DNA of 64,000 nucleotides from Massilia sp. YIM B02763 (GTDB lineage: Bacteria; Pseudomonadota; Gammaproteobacteria; Burkholderiales; Burkholderiaceae_D). The stretch lies in contig NZ_JASNRD010000002.1 of NCBI RefSeq assembly GCF_030412015.1, forward strand, positions 124,001-188,000. Direction: 5' to 3'. This document shows, one piece after another, positions 16,775 through 26,655 of the stretch (position 1 is the stretch's first letter; each line of letters opens with the position of its first letter). A program made the position numbers and the translations under genes. The notes beneath the pieces were generated by a model that saw only the letters and a list, made by a program, of their open reading frames with translations, ran no database searches and was not told the origin of the DNA.

Positions 16775-19700
16775 AACGTCGCCCCAGGCACGACAACCAA
16801 CCAAGCGACCACTTCAAAGTCGCTACTGCCTGCGACCTCACCCTTCTGAGCATGTGTGCCGCCTGCCGTAAATAGACTGGCCACGGCTTTTTCTTCCTTC
16901 TTGCCGACAACCGAAGCGATGGCTGTAGCGAGCAGGTCTTGTGCATGCCTCATATCTCTGCCGTCGCGTGTGACCTTGTCAAACCGGGCACACGCCATAG
17001 CGTCGGGCATGTCACGCCCAAGGCAGAGCTTTTTCAAACGGTCGAGAATCTGCTTGGGTTGGGTGAATGGCAGTGACACCTCACCGTTATTTGCGATATG
17101 TACCAAATAGTGCGGGGCCAGCGGATATCCCGACTCAGCAGCGTTGGCTGCCTTCTCGCCCACGGCACGCAGGCAGAACACGATGCCCGGAGGAATCGAC
17201 GCGTCACCGAGGTCGGACGTGGTAGTGACAGCAAACGAACCCAGCGGCATCGCATCTAAGAGGCCAGGATGCTCTTTCAATTGGCTGGCCAGGTCGATAC
17301 GGAAGTCATTCAGAGTCAGGTCAGCAATAGAAATTCCGCTAGAAAGGTCTTCAAGGTCGATGACTGTATCCTGCAACTTCAGCAGTTGCTGGCGGCGGTA
17401 CTCCAAATCGTTCATCTGGTTACCCGACTGCTGCTCGATAAGGTTTTCCTCCCCCGTGGCCGAGATGTCGAGCAGGACCATCCTGCCGCTGACCCGCTGT
17501 TCGAGATTGATGTATTCCTCCAACTCCATGTTGGGCCAGAAATTGGCAAGCTGAATGCAGACGTTGGGCGAGCCAATTCGGTCAATACGCCCGAAGCGCT
17601 GGATGATGCGCACGGGGTTCCAGTGAATGTCGTAATTGATGAGGTAGTCGCAGTCTTGCAGATTCTGGCCTTCCGAAATGCAGTCGGTAGCAATCAACAA
17701 GTCGATGTCGCCCTCGTGAGCATACTCAGCGGGGCGCTCCTTCGAGCGCGGCGAGAACGCCGTCAGCAGGCTTGCAAGGTCGGTGCGTAGCTTGGGCTGG
17801 GTAGTCCTATTACTGCCCGTCCCCACAATCACCGCCGAGTGAATGTCCAGTTCAACCTTGGCCCACGGCGCAAGCTGCTGGTATAGGTACATCGCGGTGT
17901 CGGCGAACGCGGTAAAGATGATGACCTTCTTGTTGCCCACGTTGATTGGCTGAGTGGCTTTGTCCGCAATCAGCTTACGCAGCGCGACAAGCTTGGCATC
18001 TCGCTCTGCCGAGATTTGCTCTGCGGCTGACAACAGCGTAGCGAGACGGTTGCGGTCTTCTTGTAGGTCTTGCCTCCAGCGTACCCTGTCCACATCCTGC
18101 AATAGCACCTTGACCTTGCGGCCCACCAGCAAAGATTCGTAGATAGGGTCGTCCACCTCGACCTCATCGATGTCGAGTTCCTCGACGGAGTCATGGTGGG
18201 CGTCAATGCGGGCAAGTAGGGCGTCCACGCCTGCCAGCTGCCGCTTAAGCGTCAGCGCGAACGACATCACCGAGCTTTCCATGCGCTTGAGAAGATTAAC
18301 GCGAATCAACTGTACTAAGCTCTCTTCACGGTCAACTTGCCGGAAAAAGCTTTGGCCGCCACGAATGCGGGTGCTGTATTTGGCGTCGTAGTCAGCCATC
18401 TTGTTCGGCAACACATAGCGCAATGGGGCGTAAGGACTGAGGTTTAGCCTCCGAATTTCGTTGTTGATTTCTCGAATTGCCGGGAATTGACCTAGCAAAT
18501 CGACATCGGCCTTGATGTTGAGCGGCCTCAAACGGCTTGGGAAGTTACCGGTTTCAGCCGTGCCGTAGTACTTCTCGATGTGCTTGCGCGAACGGGCAAT
18601 AGTGAGCAAGTCAAGCAGCTTAAAATAGTCAAAGCCCAGCATGTCCATAAGGCGCGAGGGCCTACGTTCCATCTCCTCTAAGCGTAACCACCGATTGAAC
18701 TGAGATTGGGCTTGCCGGACCGTTGCTTCGATACTGGGAATGCCGTGGGCATCGAGCGCGCCGTCCGCTCCTTCGGTAAGAAAGGCAATCTGGTTCTTGA
18801 GGTCTGCGAGCCGGTTGTTGACCGGTGTAGCAGACAGCATGAGCACCCGCGTCTTGACGCCTTCGCGGATGATTTGCCGCATCAGGCGGTCGTAACGACT
18901 CTCTCTGCCCTGGTGAGTAATCTTGTTACGGAAGTTATGGGACTCGTCGATGACTACCAGGTCATAGTTACCCCAGTTTACGTGAGTGAGGTCGATGTCG
19001 CCCGACTGGCCGCCGTCCCGCGAGAGGTCAGTGTGATTCAACACATCGTAGTGAAGCCGGTCAGCCGCCAACACATTGCGCCGGTCGTTCGATTTGTAGA
19101 GGGTCCAATTGTCTCGGAGGCGCTTCGGGGCTAGCACTAGGACACGGTCATTGCGCAATTCGTAATATTTAATGATAGCCAATGCTTCGAGAGTCTTGCC
19201 GAGTCCCACGCTGTCCGCAATAATACAGCCGCCATGTCTTTCAAGCTTGTCTATGGCACCTACCACACCGTCCCGCTGGAACTTGTACAACTTTTGCCAG
19301 ACAGAGCTGTTCTTAATGCCAGTAGCCGACTTGATTATTTTCTCTTCATCAAGTTCATTGCCAAGGTCTTTGAAAAGGTGATATAGCGTCAGGTAATAGA
19401 TGAGCGAGGGCTGCCGATGAACGGACAACTCGCTGAGCCGCTTCAACAGTTCAGACTTGGCCGTGCTCGTGGCAGGTAAGTTAGACCACAGGCCGTCGAA
19501 CCACGCAGCTAGGAGTTTGCACTCCTCAGGATTCTCTGCTGACTGGACAAGGCTGAACTGCTCATTGGGAGTAAGACCAAGCCCGCTGGTGCTGAAAGAG
19601 CTAGTCCCCGTGATGACGCGCTGCGGAGCTCCGGATTCTGAACGGACCACTATCGCGGCTTGAGGGATGCCTCCCTTGGCCTGTCTGACGTCCGCCTTTT

Positions 19701-19977
19701 CCAATATCCAGTCACTACATTGCTTCGCGAGCCAACGCGTTTGCAAACGGTTGCGGAATGCTCTATCGGCCTCCGAGCCGAGCAATTCCCAGTGTTCAGG
19801 CACTGATGCAGGCAGGGCAACACGAACCTTCTTCGCCCCGGCCAACAGCTCTTGCAGCTCAGCGAATGCAAAAAGGGAGAAGGATGGGGACGCCAAATCG
19901 TACGCGGACTTCGTCCCCAGGAACTGCCGAAGCTCGTCAATGACCCTGTCATTGCCGCTGTTTTTTATGAGACGCAA
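16771..19977 (-). CDS. SNF2-family helicase with N-terminal PLD-like domain
   Basis: First gene of the four-gene restriction operon, 1068 residues. The N-terminal 200 residues resemble a phospholipase-D fold ('VRQAKGGI' and 'VITGTSSFSTSGL' with a following N-x-E in 'LTPNEQFS'), but the usual His of HxK is replaced (QAK), so this domain may bind without cutting. The helicase follows: Walker A 'DSVGLGKTLEA' (about 259), motif II 'VVIDESHNF' (about 344), motif III 'LMLSATPVNN', and motifs V-VI 'DCISEGQNLQDCD' and 'RIIQRFGRIDRIG'. Such SNF2 proteins act as DNA translocases in restriction-like defence systems. The ATGA overlap with DUF4391 indicates coupling. Confidence 0.88.
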   Translation of the reverse strand: MRLIKNSGNDRVIDELRQFLGTKSAYDLASPSFSLFAFAELQELLAGAKKVRVALPASVPEHWELLGSEADRAFRNRLQTRWLAKQCSDWILEKADVRQAKGGIPQAAIVVRSESGAPQRVITGTSSFSTSGLGLTPNEQFSLVQSAENPEECKLLAAWFDGLWSNLPATSTAKSELLKRLSELSVHRQPSLIYYLTLYHLFKDLGNELDEEKIIKSATGIKNSSVWQKLYKFQRDGVVGAIDKLERHGGCIIADSVGLGKTLEALAIIKYYELRNDRVLVLAPKRLRDNWTLYKSNDRRNVLAADRLHYDVLNHTDLSRDGGQSGDIDLTHVNWGNYDLVVIDESHNFRNKITHQGRESRYDRLMRQIIREGVKTRVLMLSATPVNNRLADLKNQIAFLTEGADGALDAHGIPSIEATVRQAQSQFNRWLRLEEMERRPSRLMDMLGFDYFKLLDLLTIARSRKHIEKYYGTAETGNFPSRLRPLNIKADVDLLGQFPAIREINNEIRRLNLSPYAPLRYVLPNKMADYDAKYSTRIRGGQSFFRQVDREESLVQLIRVNLLKRMESSVMSFALTLKRQLAGVDALLARIDAHHDSVEELDIDEVEVDDPIYESLLVGRKVKVLLQDVDRVRWRQDLQEDRNRLATLLSAAEQISAERDAKLVALRKLIADKATQPINVGNKKVIIFTAFADTAMYLYQQLAPWAKVELDIHSAVIVGTGSNRTTQPKLRTDLASLLTAFSPRSKERPAEYAHEGDIDLLIATDCISEGQNLQDCDYLINYDIHWNPVRIIQRFGRIDRIGSPNVCIQLANFWPNMELEEYINLEQRVSGRMVLLDISATGEENLIEQQSGNQMNDLEYRRQQLLKLQDTVIDLEDLSSGISIADLTLNDFRIDLASQLKEHPGLLDAMPLGSFAVTTTSDLGDASIPPGIVFCLRAVGEKAANAAESGYPLAPHYLVHIANNGEVSLPFTQPKQILDRLKKLCLGRDMPDAMACARFDKVTRDGRDMRHAQDLLATAIASVVGKKEEKAVASLFTAGGTHAQKGEVAGSSDFEVVAWLVVVPGATL

Positions 19978-20335
19978 GTTTTCCCCCTTCGTATCCCGAA
20001 ATCATAAGCGACAGAGCCCGCATCAACAGCTCTGTCCTTGCAAAAAAGCAACAGCCGATTTCAGAGAATCATACAGCACCATAGGGATGGACTCCTAGCT
20101 TACCAACGCCCATGGAGCCAGAATCCTGAAACTCTAAGTCACACATAATTTCGCACTTTTCGTCTCAATGCCACTGCTGCAATTTCGCTATTGTGTAGGT
20201 GAATGTACATACATCCGTAAACGACATTGAATATTCAACTTTCACCACTATGAGAGTAATGGCAAATATTACTTACAAAATTTAGCCTCTATTTTTTGAA
20301 AGAAATAAATTTGACGAAAAATAGAGACCTAGGCA
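19978..20335. other. intergenic stretch between the two defence operons
   Basis: No gene is supported. A decayed copy of the defence-block inverted repeat lies at 20240-20266 (TTTCACCACTAT ... AGTAATGGCAAA). The promoter of the restriction operon should lie just right of 19977; no strong -35/-10 pair is obvious to me. Confidence 0.5.
20240..20266. repeat. defence-block inverted repeat, decayed copy 3
   Basis: The left arm, TTTCACCACTAT, differs at one base from the other copies; the right arm has several changes. It lies between the Mokosh-like pair and the restriction operon. Confidence 0.6.
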
Positions 20336-21847
20336 TCAGTTATCTTTGCTAGCTAGCTTAGCGTCTGGCATGCCATTATATCCTTTTGCCAACAATTGCA
20401 AGCCGTCTTGATAAATACTCTCGATATCATCCGGCTCAGTCACCTGAAAGCCAAACTCATCGCGTGCTTTTTTGTTCGGGTCCCCCCTGAACGATAGCCA
20501 GTTAAAACTAGTTATCACTGCAAATTTCTCGTCGCACACGAGTAATTTTCGATGGGTATTACCCAGAAATACAAATTTAAAATTATCAAAACGTTTTTGA
20601 AGGGTCGTGAGCTCTTTCTCGGCTAACGAGGTAATCGCGGGCTTCTGCTTCGCCTTGTCGTTACCTCTGAGTCCGTCTTCTTCGGCAAGGCCATATCCAA
20701 TAGACACCTCCACCCCATTACGCAGCAATGCTTCAATTGATGAAATAAACATCCGGTCTACAACGTAATGTGTTATCCAAGGAGAAATAATCAACAAGCG
20801 GTCTTTGGAAGTCGTCAACGCTTTACGGAGAAGTCCTGGATGCTCGTGCATTCTTACACACCGCTGTGTCATTGCTCTTAGACGTTCAACGACAGGACTA
20901 CTCATAGAGGTGGTGGACGACTGTTCATTCTTTCCTAACGAAGCGACACCGCCTGCGAGCCGTGAGGACTCTTCATTAATGGATGTAGTAACTTCCCTTT
21001 CAATAGCTAACAATTCATCGAGTTTTGTCTGCTCACTTACCCCAGAAATCAAATCACCAATTTTAGGAAACTCTGCACGTGTTAGCGCATGGTTCGCTCC
21101 TGCTTGTTCGGGGCCGCCAAGTTCTCGGAAAGCATTTTCGTGCTCCAGAGAAAAACCCTCTTCCAAATAAAACGCTACTTGTACTTCCTCACTGGAAACT
21201 GACCGGTAAAAAAGCATAATACATGGGAGGAAATGCATTTCACGTCGCTCAATTCGTCGAGCGGCAAGTAGCTCACGACTTCCTTCATCTTGACGTGGAA
21301 GTCTTTGCAGGACTTTATCGACGTCTGCAAGCGGAATATCGGCAATTTCGGGACGTTTAGCACCGCACAAAGGAACCTCATAAAATCCTAAGCTTTTTAC
21401 GTCGCGTGGTTTAAACAATGATGACGTTGAGACGAAGCGAATTTTACGTTGATATGGGTCAAAGACGAATTTTACAACAGCTTCCTGGGGCACAACCTCT
21501 TTCATCGTTAATAAGGTTGAACGACCCTTTTCGGTCAGCGTTACTACGGCCTCGGCATTCTCAGTTCGCCGAGAATAGTTGATGCACTCATTCGTATTTA
21601 GACCCGCCAACACTCCATCTAGCACAACTCGCGGCAAGCCTAATAATGACGAGATGTCCGCAGGAGAGTACAGGCCAGCATTAATAGCCCCGAGGCAAGC
21701 CTCCTCAATTGGCCCAAGACTCTTTTTTTCTAATGTGAGCACCCTTGTCGTCAAGAGGTAATTTGGAATTGCAGCCTCCTTAAAGGCGACCAAAGAATAG
21801 CCAGGTCGCACATATGCAACCTCATCCAAAATCTTTTCAAGGTTCAC
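20336..21847 (-). CDS. mkoB: PLD-family nuclease, Mokosh type I component
   Basis: This 503-residue protein has a winged-helix-like region (about 55-120, 'GLYSPADISSLLGLPRVVLDGVLAGL') and a C-terminal phospholipase-D nuclease domain. 'RLLIISPWITHYVVD' (about 355) opens the domain and 'HRKLLVCDEKFAVITSFNW' (about 434) is the HxK(x4)D catalytic motif. Only one HKD is visible, so the active form may be a dimer. Its ATG overlaps the stop of the kinase-helicase gene (ATGA at 21844-21847). The pairing of a PLD nuclease with a kinase-SF1 helicase is the published arrangement of Mokosh type I. The gene symbol rests on that architecture. Confidence 0.8.
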   Translation of the reverse strand: MNLEKILDEVAYVRPGYSLVAFKEAAIPNYLLTTRVLTLEKKSLGPIEEACLGAINAGLYSPADISSLLGLPRVVLDGVLAGLNTNECINYSRRTENAEAVVTLTEKGRSTLLTMKEVVPQEAVVKFVFDPYQRKIRFVSTSSLFKPRDVKSLGFYEVPLCGAKRPEIADIPLADVDKVLQRLPRQDEGSRELLAARRIERREMHFLPCIMLFYRSVSSEEVQVAFYLEEGFSLEHENAFRELGGPEQAGANHALTRAEFPKIGDLISGVSEQTKLDELLAIEREVTTSINEESSRLAGGVASLGKNEQSSTTSMSSPVVERLRAMTQRCVRMHEHPGLLRKALTTSKDRLLIISPWITHYVVDRMFISSIEALLRNGVEVSIGYGLAEEDGLRGNDKAKQKPAITSLAEKELTTLQKRFDNFKFVFLGNTHRKLLVCDEKFAVITSFNWLSFRGDPNKKARDEFGFQVTEPDDIESIYQDGLQLLAKGYNGMPDAKLASKDN

Positions 21848-24800
21848 TGTTTAATCTCCTCCAGAGCACAATCCTGCGGATTCCCTTTTATATAATCAAT
21901 CACACGTTTTAATGGATTGGAACGCCCCTCAGCTTCCTGGCAAAATTGATGGTCCCCAACAATAATTAAGTACTCTTTACCACGAGACAACGCAACGTTG
22001 ATTCGTTCCATTTCGCGAAGGAATCCAAGCCCACGAACATCCGAACGAGTTACGGAGAAAATTAGAATATCTGCTTCTCTACCTTGGAAAGCATCAACCA
22101 CGTTCACATAGATATCAGAAAACGACTCCCACTCATGACGTTTGTTTTGAATAGCAGCGTGAAGTCGCTCTCGTTGTTCGCCGTAGCCGGTTAGCACGGC
22201 CACCGACAACGGTTTCTGCTTGGATTTGCCATGTTTGAGTTCAAAATCGATTCGCCCAAGTAAATCTGAAATGTATTTAATTTCGAAACCATTCCACTGG
22301 GATGTACCGACCGGCTTCGATGCTTTTCCATCACATCTACTTGTCGAGAACCACACTACCGGACGGGACAACGTTCTCGATAACAGCCCAAGTGGAGCTC
22401 GTTCCGCACTTTGCAGTTCCGAATCGTAAAAACATGCCGATATAAGGTCACCGATAGCGGGCACCATTCGGTGCTGGGTCGACAATGCCTTTTTCAACTC
22501 AGTAGGCAACCCATCCAACAAATGGTTGAATAGCGTCGCTTTCTGGTCTTGAGCGCTTAAGGAAAAGCGTTGCAGTAGCCCTGATGTCTGTAGTTCTGGG
22601 TCTTGGAAAGGAGATAGCTGTTTGTGGTCGCCGACCAAAATAGTCCGTCTTGCCCTTGCCATAGGCACCAACACTTCGGTGGGCGTTGCAATGGACGCCT
22701 CGTCGACGATACACAAGTCATAAGTAACGTCGTTACGTCCTGGCACTCCCATCACACCTAGGCAGGTACCAGCAATCACCTGAGACTGCGTCACTAACGC
22801 TGCTTTGAACTGCGGACTCCGTCCAAAACGAACTTCCCATTCCGAATGAACGGCGAGCATGCGACGGAGTTGTGTTACTTGCGTGGAGTCAGCAACATAA
22901 CTGTTAGCCCATGACCGTAGCTCGTCTGAGCTACACTCCGCGAGGTGCTCAATCGCTTCCTTGTCTGACTCATATTTTCGTAGTTCGCCAATCGAGTCCT
23001 TCAGGTCCTTATCGAGCGCATCGAGTTCCCGAATTAATTCCGATTGGAGTTCCTCAAGGTCAGCACGTGCCTCCGTTTCAAGAGTTGCTTTATCGACACG
23101 TAAAGTTTGTTCAATTCCGGCGATTTTAGATTCGACTTCATCCAGTCTCTCTCGAAGACCTGCGCGTTTTTCCAGAGCCATCGCCATGCGCGTACTGGTG
23201 AGGTCTACACCGCTTTGTTGCGCCCACGACTCAATAAACTCTTTTCCCTTCGCAAGTGCTGACTTGCGCATAACAGGCAATTTCCTGTCAATCAACAGCC
23301 CTTTGGTCTTTTCTGCAATTCGCTCATCGTTTTCGTGTCCGATTCGGAGCGCTCGTATTTCATCCTCGCTTTCCTTAAGAATTCTCTCGAGTGAGTTATC
23401 CAACGCAACATGCGTTTGAGATGTCAAAAGAATTCGAGCGTTCGGATTATTGCGAAGGGTCTGCAACACTATCTCAGTAATGAGCGTTGTTTTGCCTGCG
23501 CCTGGGGGCCCTTGCACGAGCATCAATGCTGGCTCTGACAGTGCGGTACGTACCGCATCACGTTTATCATCGTCCATAGCATCCTGAATAAAGTCCACAT
23601 CTTCAGGAAGCGGCACTGGAACTGTTGACGGGTCAACAATATAGTCACCGAGAATCGGGTTGACTGCGCGACCGAAGCGAACAGCATCCACAGCTGCTTT
23701 TTGTCGGTCAAGCGCTACGTCTGCCCTTGATGTATCAATCGTGAGTACACCTTGTTCAGGCAACATACCTAGTTCAATGCGATTACGCTGGTTTGGCTGA
23801 ACCAGGACCGAACTATCACTTACGGACACAACGGAGCCGGAAAATGTATCGTCACGACTAACTTCGACTTGAACGTCTTGGTCGCTGAGAAAATCAGCGT
23901 CTGCTGCTTGAGAAAGCGTAAATCGAATGTACCCTCCGGACGACTCTTGCGCGATGTAGCTCAGTTTACGCTTCCGTTGCCGTTCAAGTTCGGTCTTTGC
24001 ACTTAGTAAATCTAACCAAGTTTTATAGATAGCTTGGTGCCGTTGTTGAATTCGAATGGCCTTTTGGTCGGCGCCGAACTGAAGAAGTTCGTCTTGCAAG
24101 TTCGCGATATTTTCTTTGGATATAGAAGGCAGGACCCCCGAAAAACAAAACTCGTATTTTGATGGTGATGCATCGTCGCGGTTACGCTCTGCGTCCGACG
24201 ATGACTGCTCTAACGCCGAGACAAGTAAAAGCTTTTCGCCGGTTGGCGGAGCCATTATCCCAATGTACCCGTATCTACCTCCGAACAGGCGAATCGTCCG
24301 TCCGAGAGGCAAACTTCCATCAGGACCGGGACGAGGCTCCCCCGTTTCGTGAGCACAAGCCGCCGACGCTAAATCGCTTTCGACAAATTTAAAAAAATCC
24401 GGGTCACTTTTTAATGCAAGGTCATACTCAAAAATTTGTTTCACTTTATGGGTGAGACTGACGAGAATCTTTCCCTTTTTCTCGGTTACTAGAGCTGGGG
24501 ATAGTCTATCTAACTCTGCCAGCAGGACCGCTGCATTTACCTGCCGTTCCGCTGGATTATCAATCGATATTGCTCGGCGGAGCAGGCGCTTGAGTGGCTC
24601 GTCAATTTTTAATTGTTCAAGTGAACTCGCGAGCGCCTTGTGACTATCGACCTTATCGTCAGTTAGCGCCGTAACTGCTAATGCTACGAACCCAAAAACA
24701 TCTCGACTGTAACTATAACTACCATCATCGATTTCTGGAGGAGCATAAGGGAAGGACGCAAAATGTGCCAGCGTAACACCTGGCTCTAAGAAATTCCTTA

Positions 24801-25332
24801 TTTTCGAGATACCGAAGTCGCAAACTTTGATTATTCCGTCAGATGTGATTAACACATTTGAAGGCTTAATATCACGATGTGCAGTTCGATGTGAATGAGC
24901 AAATGCTAGTGCCTCAAGAATTTGACGGCCGATTTTCGAAAAGAAAACGTCCCAGTTTTCGTATTTACCTCTATTGAGAAGACTTTCCAAATCCTCCTGG
25001 ACCCACTCCATAGCGATATAGTGCTCTCCGCTATCAGAGTCGAAGCCCGAGTCAAATATCTGCACGATATTCGGATGCTTTAAATCAGATAGCGCTAGCG
25101 TTTCACGTCGAAATGATTCCTCAACGACGGGGTCAGTTCCACTTACAGTGCGAAAAACCTTAAGAGCAACATGGCGCTCTTCCTGCGTATCGAACGCTCG
25201 GAAAACTGACGCTATCCCCCCGGACCGAGGAGGTCCAGAGACTAAGTAACGGCCATCGGCGATTAACCTTTTGCTTTTTTCTTGTTTTTGTTTTATATCG
25301 CTCAATTTGAGCTGTTCTCTCTTAGTATTCAA
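21844..25332 (-). CDS. mkoA: Ser/Thr kinase-SF1 helicase fusion, Mokosh type I component
   Basis: 1162 residues. Residues about 25-290 are a Hanks-type kinase: glycine-rich loop 'GPPRSGGIASVFRAFD', 'HVALKVF' (Lys about 56), catalytic 'AHRDIKPSN' (about 150), 'VCDFGISK' and 'APPEID'. Residues about 590-1150 are a COG1112-type superfamily 1 helicase: Walker A 'VQGPPGAGKTT' (about 605), 'CIVDEASIATPTE' (about 876), 'GDHKQLSPF', 'STQHRMVP', 'VDAFQGREADI' and 'NVALSRGKEYLIIVGD'. A coiled coil separates helicase motifs I and II (about 690-800). Kinase and helicase residues are all present. Together with the overlapping PLD gene it matches Mokosh type I; the target, probably phage nucleic acid, is not evident from sequence. 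Confidence 0.87.
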   Translation of the reverse strand: MNTKREQLKLSDIKQKQEKSKRLIADGRYLVSGPPRSGGIASVFRAFDTQEERHVALKVFRTVSGTDPVVEESFRRETLALSDLKHPNIVQIFDSGFDSDSGEHYIAMEWVQEDLESLLNRGKYENWDVFFSKIGRQILEALAFAHSHRTAHRDIKPSNVLITSDGIIKVCDFGISKIRNFLEPGVTLAHFASFPYAPPEIDDGSYSYSRDVFGFVALAVTALTDDKVDSHKALASSLEQLKIDEPLKRLLRRAISIDNPAERQVNAAVLLAELDRLSPALVTEKKGKILVSLTHKVKQIFEYDLALKSDPDFFKFVESDLASAACAHETGEPRPGPDGSLPLGRTIRLFGGRYGYIGIMAPPTGEKLLLVSALEQSSSDAERNRDDASPSKYEFCFSGVLPSISKENIANLQDELLQFGADQKAIRIQQRHQAIYKTWLDLLSAKTELERQRKRKLSYIAQESSGGYIRFTLSQAADADFLSDQDVQVEVSRDDTFSGSVVSVSDSSVLVQPNQRNRIELGMLPEQGVLTIDTSRADVALDRQKAAVDAVRFGRAVNPILGDYIVDPSTVPVPLPEDVDFIQDAMDDDKRDAVRTALSEPALMLVQGPPGAGKTTLITEIVLQTLRNNPNARILLTSQTHVALDNSLERILKESEDEIRALRIGHENDERIAEKTKGLLIDRKLPVMRKSALAKGKEFIESWAQQSGVDLTSTRMAMALEKRAGLRERLDEVESKIAGIEQTLRVDKATLETEARADLEELQSELIRELDALDKDLKDSIGELRKYESDKEAIEHLAECSSDELRSWANSYVADSTQVTQLRRMLAVHSEWEVRFGRSPQFKAALVTQSQVIAGTCLGVMGVPGRNDVTYDLCIVDEASIATPTEVLVPMARARRTILVGDHKQLSPFQDPELQTSGLLQRFSLSAQDQKATLFNHLLDGLPTELKKALSTQHRMVPAIGDLISACFYDSELQSAERAPLGLLSRTLSRPVVWFSTSRCDGKASKPVGTSQWNGFEIKYISDLLGRIDFELKHGKSKQKPLSVAVLTGYGEQRERLHAAIQNKRHEWESFSDIYVNVVDAFQGREADILIFSVTRSDVRGLGFLREMERINVALSRGKEYLIIVGDHQFCQEAEGRSNPLKRVIDYIKGNPQDCALEEIKQ

Positions 25333-26271
25333 GACCTCACCCTATCCAATAAGTCGTTGCAATTTTGAACATATACTGAGTTGTCGCGTTCTGCCGCCGC
25401 GTTGTATTTACATCACTATCGATGAGATGCTCGAGTTGTTGAACAGTGTACATTGTTGTCGAGATGGAATGCAGGGGAATTTTGTTGGATTCTGGCTGAG
25501 CACTCGCTGGGGCATGCACATCCGAGGATGGCGGTCCTCCAGACATACGCCTTAACGTGATACGAGCGGAGAACGTATGGGAGGCGACGACTGTCGTGGG
25601 CCCGAGCAAGCTAGGGTGACGGTGTGCCGTTCTACTGAAGAGCGTCGAGAGCGTCGCGCTCGCGATTAGGATGTATAGGCGCACGGTCGGCCCGACCGGT
25701 GCTAGAGGATGTCGCCGCTCAGGGAACGGGGGAAAACATCTGAACGGGTGAAAGCCCCATCTGCCCCAAATATTACATCGGTAATGATTTAACAAAATCT
25801 ATCCGGCCCATGCTGGATTTCTACCACACTTATTGTTACACAGCCATGGGCAGCAGACCTATCATCGTTACGTAGGTCCCTCCTCATAAGAGTAAGCGGC
25901 GATACTACGACTTCTCGCGCAACTGTTGAGTCCGTGGATGTTTGATGACCTCTACCATCTAGTTCTTGACAACGAAGTTTCCATGCGGCATTATTTACCT
26001 CAATTGCAAAGCTAGCACACTCAAGGCCAGGCTTGACCTGCGCATCTCTATGACAAATTCAACGGTCGAACTGCACCTGTTGAATTTTCAGAAAATCCAA
26101 AGAACCTTTTACCTGTTCTTTAAAAATTCGCACTGTAGTGCTCAACAGTTCGCCCCACTATGAGCGCTGTTCACCTCTGCATCTGCGCCGGTAGCGATGC
26201 AGATGCGTCAGCGCGGTCGTCGCAGATGGCGACCGTGGAAACAAGCTATTCAAACCACTAAGAGAAATAAT
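25333..26271. other. 939-base gap with no supported gene
   Basis: Small frames (25337-25795 minus, 25966-26163 plus) look like chance. The stretch 25540-25760 is GC-richer than its surroundings and may be a relic of inserted DNA. It marks the boundary between the defence block and the returning island backbone. No palindrome copy seen. Confidence 0.4.
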
Positions 26272-26655
26272 ATGGCAATTATCAAAGCTTACGTACCGAA
26301 ACTGGCCGATATCACTCCAAACGTGCGCGGCATGGGCTTCAATGAGTTAACTGGGAAGTTTCACAAATTTGTAGGTGAATTTGAGTATTACGAAGTACTT
26401 GACGCCTTAACGGCGGCAGTCGAGGCCGGAGAGTTCGACACCGAACAGTGGGTTACCACGGTGTTTGGGTCGAATAGGGAATTCCAAGCTTTTTTGCAAA
26501 ATCTGGAGGCTTCGAGCGACACCGCCCGAGTTAACGACCGCTGGTGCTTGGCGCTCGGGACCCTGACCGAATGCACTGACGATGAATATTGGCTTAATTG
26601 TGCAGTCGCCGCCTCTACCTTATTAACACACGCTAAAGATACCGGTCAGGTTTAA
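26272..26655 (+). CDS. hypothetical protein, 127 residues
   Basis: No family recognised. A longer frame from 26197 has a very Arg/Trp-rich extra N-terminus that looks untranslated. AGAGA (26261-26265) lies before the ATG at 26272 (MAIIKAYVPKLADI), so I choose that start. It is an acidic soluble protein with 'EYYEVLDALTAAVEAGEFDTEQWVTTVFG' in the middle; no signal or membrane segment. It stands alone between the defence block and the integrase, with two island palindromes downstream. Confidence 0.6.
   Translation: MAIIKAYVPKLADITPNVRGMGFNELTGKFHKFVGEFEYYEVLDALTAAVEAGEFDTEQWVTTVFGSNREFQAFLQNLEASSDTARVNDRWCLALGTLTECTDDEYWLNCAVAASTLLTHAKDTGQV

Noticed and set aside
25337..25795. 152-residue minus frame upstream of the Mokosh-like pair
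   Set aside because: Low-quality composition, no ribosome binding site, no recognisable domain.
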